Below, piece after piece: positions 4,508 through 6,478 of a stretch of 6,478 nucleotides of DNA. This DNA is from an uncultured Clostridia bacterium. GTDB lineage: Bacteria > Bacillota > Clostridia > Christensenellales > Borkfalkiaceae. The stretch lies in assembly GCA_947177495.1 (NCBI GenBank), contig CAMWUS010000081.1, forward strand, positions 1 to 6,478. The letters run 5' to 3'. Below the pieces are notes generated by a model that saw only the letters and a program-made list of their open reading frames with translations, was not told the DNA's origin and made no database searches. Within the stretch, counting starts at the first letter, position 1; each line of letters begins with the position of its first letter. The translations under genes and the position numbers were made by a program.

Positions 4508-6478
4508 CTAACCTATAATCTCTAATGGCGCAAGTGCCGCCGCCAAGTCTTTATTTCCGGCTTTCTCAAAGTGTACTGTGATAATAAGATTGCTCTCCTG
4601 TCCGCGCGTGGAGAGAATTTCTCCGTCGCCGAAACGGGTATGCCGCACCTTCGTTCCTACCGTAAAACCCGAAACGTCCTTCTTCTCTTTGGGCGCGCCC
4701 AACACGGGAGCGGGAGAAGATGCGGGACGCACCTGCGCGGGCGCCTTTCCCGAGCCGAACGTGCGGTAGTCGGTATCGCGTTCGGTGCTGTAACTGCCCA
4801 CACGCTTGACCGTGCCGTTATAGCCGTAACCGCCGCCGCTATATCCGCGGTTTGCCCCGTACGAATAACCGCCGCGGGAATCGCCGTAGCCGTCGTAATC
4901 GCCCGTATAGCGGTGAAAGACAGGCGTAGCGGGAATATTCAACTCTTTTTTCAACTCTTCCACAAAGCACGAGCGCGTGCTCGGTTCGCGTCTGCCGTAC
5001 AAATATCTGCTCTTGGAGCGCGTGAGCCACAAGCGCTCTTTTGCCCGCGTAATGGCTACGTACATGAGCCGCCGCTCCTCTTCGAGCGCCTGCGGGTCGT
5101 CCATGGCGCGCGAAGTGGGCATAACATTATCTTCCAAGCCCACAAGGAACACGCAACGGAATTCCAACCCCTTTACGGCGTGAATGGTGGCAATCGTCAC
5201 GTAGTCGCCGTCGTCCATTTCGTCGGTATCGGAATAGAGCGTGATTTGCTGTAAGTAATCGGAAAGCGTCGCGTCGGCGTTCATGCGCGCAAACTCGTCT
5301 ACGGAGTTTTGGAACTCGTCGATATTCGCGCGCTTCGTTAAACTCTCGTCCGAATTGTCGGAATACTGCGCGTACATGCCCGAGGAGTTGACGAGGTATG
5401 CGGTGAGCCTGTCCACCCGCGCCTCCTGCGCCATAATCACGACGTCTTTGATATAGTCGCCGAATTCCTTCAGCTTCGCTTTGGCGCCCGCATTGAGGGG
5501 CAGCGTATCGCTGTCGAGAATGGCGTAATACAAGGGCAAATCCTCTTCCTGTGCGTAGGACAAAAGCGTTTGCACCGTCTTTTCGCCGATCCCGCGGCGC
5601 GGCACGTTGATAATGCGTAGCACGGCTTCGTCGTCGTTAGGGTTGGCGGCGATACGCAAATAGGCGAGAATATCTTTGATTTCCTTTCGTTCGAAGAATT
5701 TAAACCCGCCGAACACTTTGTAAGGAATGTTGTATTTGGTGAATTCCTGCTCGTAAGAGCGGGTAAGCGCGTTGATGCGCATGAGCACGGCGAAATCGGA
5801 AAGGCGGTACCCCTGACGGTGCAATTCGCTAATGAGCCGCGCGCTGTAAAGCGCTTCGCCCGTCTCCTCGTCCGCCTCGAAATATACGGGCTTTTCGCCC
5901 TCTTCCCTGTCCGTCCAAAGCTCCTTGCCTTTGCGGAGCGCGTTGTTTGCAATCGACGCGTTTGCAAGATTCAAAATGGCTTTGGTGGAACGGTAATTGC
6001 GTTGCAATTTATAGGTTTTCGCGTTGGGGTAGTAGCGTTCGAAATGCAGAATGTTTTCGAGCTTCGCGCCCCGCCAACCGTAAATGGATTGGTCGTCGTC
6101 GCCCACCACGAACAAATTTCCATGCTCGGACGAAAGCATTTTGATAATGTCGAACTGCACGGCATTAGTGTCTTGAAACTCGTCTACGTGAATGTAGCGG
6201 AATTTCCCCGCAAGGTATTCTAAGGCCTCCTTATCGGTGGCAAGCAAATTGCGCGCCTCGGTTAAAAGGTCGTCGAAGTCGAGCGCGTTATACGCTTTGA
6301 GGTGCGCGCAGTATTTGCGGTAAACGGCAACCGCCGTTTCGATACCGCGTTCGCGGGCGTGCGCTTTTAAGTAATCGTCGGGCGAAAGCCCCTGCATCTT
6401 CGCTTCGGAAATATGGTATTTGACGGCTTTCAACAGTCCTTCCGCGTCCTCGTAGCCGCACTCTTTAAACGCCTGCTT
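4508..6478 (-). CDS. pcrA: ATP-dependent 3'-5' DNA helicase of the UvrD/PcrA family, N-terminus off the window
   Basis: PcrA/UvrD helicases unwind DNA in nucleotide excision and mismatch repair, strip RecA from DNA and resolve replication-transcription conflicts. The frame runs to the right edge, so 656 residues are visible and roughly 120 N-terminal ones, including the Q motif and Walker A, are missing. Visible superfamily 1A motifs in order (fragment numbering): LDFDDLL (66-72), Walker B DEFQDT (99-104), GDDDQSIYGWRGA (126-138), RNYRST (160-165), FGGFKFFERKEIKDILAYLR (256-275), the motif V region TIHAVKGLEF (431-440), and motif VI YVAITRAKER (473-482). After the core comes a Gly/Tyr-rich linker (524-555), a Pro/Ala/Lys stretch, then a Tudor-like domain (603-656; FTVGTKVRHTRFGDGEI), which in PcrA/UvrD contacts RNA polymerase. 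A leucine codon TTG at 6433 is not a believable start, since the family alignment continues upstream to the edge. ligA follows closely. PcrA is preferred over Rep or another UvrD paralogue because of the Tudor tail and the ligA neighbour. Confidence 0.94.
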   Translation of the reverse strand, partial: KQAFKECGYEDAEGLLKAVKYHISEAKMQGLSPDDYLKAHARERGIETAVAVYRKYCAHLKAYNALDFDDLLTEARNLLATDKEALEYLAGKFRYIHVDEFQDTNAVQFDIIKMLSSEHGNLFVVGDDDQSIYGWRGAKLENILHFERYYPNAKTYKLQRNYRSTKAILNLANASIANNALRKGKELWTDREEGEKPVYFEADEETGEALYSARLISELHRQGYRLSDFAVLMRINALTRSYEQEFTKYNIPYKVFGGFKFFERKEIKDILAYLRIAANPNDDEAVLRIINVPRRGIGEKTVQTLLSYAQEEDLPLYYAILDSDTLPLNAGAKAKLKEFGDYIKDVVIMAQEARVDRLTAYLVNSSGMYAQYSDNSDESLTKRANIDEFQNSVDEFARMNADATLSDYLQQITLYSDTDEMDDGDYVTIATIHAVKGLEFRCVFLVGLEDNVMPTSRAMDDPQALEEERRLMYVAITRAKERLWLTRSKSRYLYGRREPSTRSCFVEELKKELNIPATPVFHRYTGDYDGYGDSRGGYSYGANRGYSGGGYGYNGTVKRVGSYSTERDTDYRTFGSGKAPAQVRPASSPAPVLGAPKEKKDVSGFTVGTKVRHTRFGDGEILSTRGQESNLIITVHFEKAGNKDLAAALAPLEIIG
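4814..4909 (-). repeat. Degenerate Gly/Tyr-rich low-complexity segment within the PcrA-like helicase
   Basis: These 32 codons encode a segment with 12 Gly and 8 Tyr, the rest mostly Asp, Ser, Arg and Asn, in irregular G-Y-G, Y-S-Y-G and R-G-Y units. In DNA it appears as degenerate GGN-TAY steps. It sits between the last helicase helices and the Tudor-like domain and is expected to be disordered. It resembles Gly/Tyr/Arg-rich tails of RNA-binding proteins; that resemblance is compositional only. Confidence 0.7.

Noticed and set aside
4571..5254. A 227-codon plus-strand open frame antisense to the helicase C-terminus
   Set aside because: It is a shadow of the helicase gene: Ala/Val/Arg-rich with no recognisable family, opposite the Gly/Tyr-rich and motif VI regions.
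1..6478. An undescribed multi-gene system
   Set aside because: Every gene belongs to a well-known core family and all gaps are short. Codon use looks even throughout, and no signs of transfer, direct repeats or inserted genes were seen.

Overview
The window is an ordinary housekeeping segment of a bacterial chromosome. All six genes lie on the minus strand, so transcription runs from the right end of the window to the left. In that order they are: a pcrA/uvrD-type DNA helicase (5' end off the window), ligA (NAD-dependent DNA ligase), yicC/yloC (endoribonuclease family), gmk (guanylate kinase), rpoZ (RNA polymerase omega) and priA (primosomal helicase, 3' end off the window). I see no RNA gene, CRISPR array, mobile element, phage gene or toxin/defence system, and no intergenic stretch longer than 100 bases.

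The order yicC-gmk-rpoZ-priA and the adjacent pcrA-ligA pair are both typical of Bacillota, and Shine-Dalgarno sites are strong and purine-rich, as expected there. GC content is moderate, around or somewhat above half by eye. A member of class Clostridia, perhaps an uncultured gut lineage, is my best guess; nothing here fixes a family or genus. In Bacillus and many Clostridia, remA sits between yicC and gmk, and coaBC between rpoZ and priA. Both are absent from those positions here, and the pcrA-ligA pair abuts the block directly.

Layout: pcrA (4508 to right edge) and ligA (2526-4466) are 41 bases apart with no promoter seen between them, so probably share a transcript. The 97-base gap between ligA and yicC holds a near-consensus sigma-A promoter (TTGAAA, 17 bases, TATAAT with an extended -10) firing into yicC. 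The yicC-gmk gap is 18 bases, gmk and rpoZ overlap by four bases (ATGA), and a GC-rich hairpin overlaps the rpoZ stop codon just before priA, where it may attenuate read-through.

Functionally the first pair repairs and seals DNA (helicase unwinding, nick ligation). The second block combines RNA turnover (YicC), guanine nucleotide supply (Gmk), RNA polymerase assembly (omega) and replication restart (PriA). The least ordinary protein feature is a Gly/Tyr-rich, probably disordered linker in the PcrA-like helicase, before its C-terminal Tudor-like domain. I did not find a convincing undescribed system in this window.
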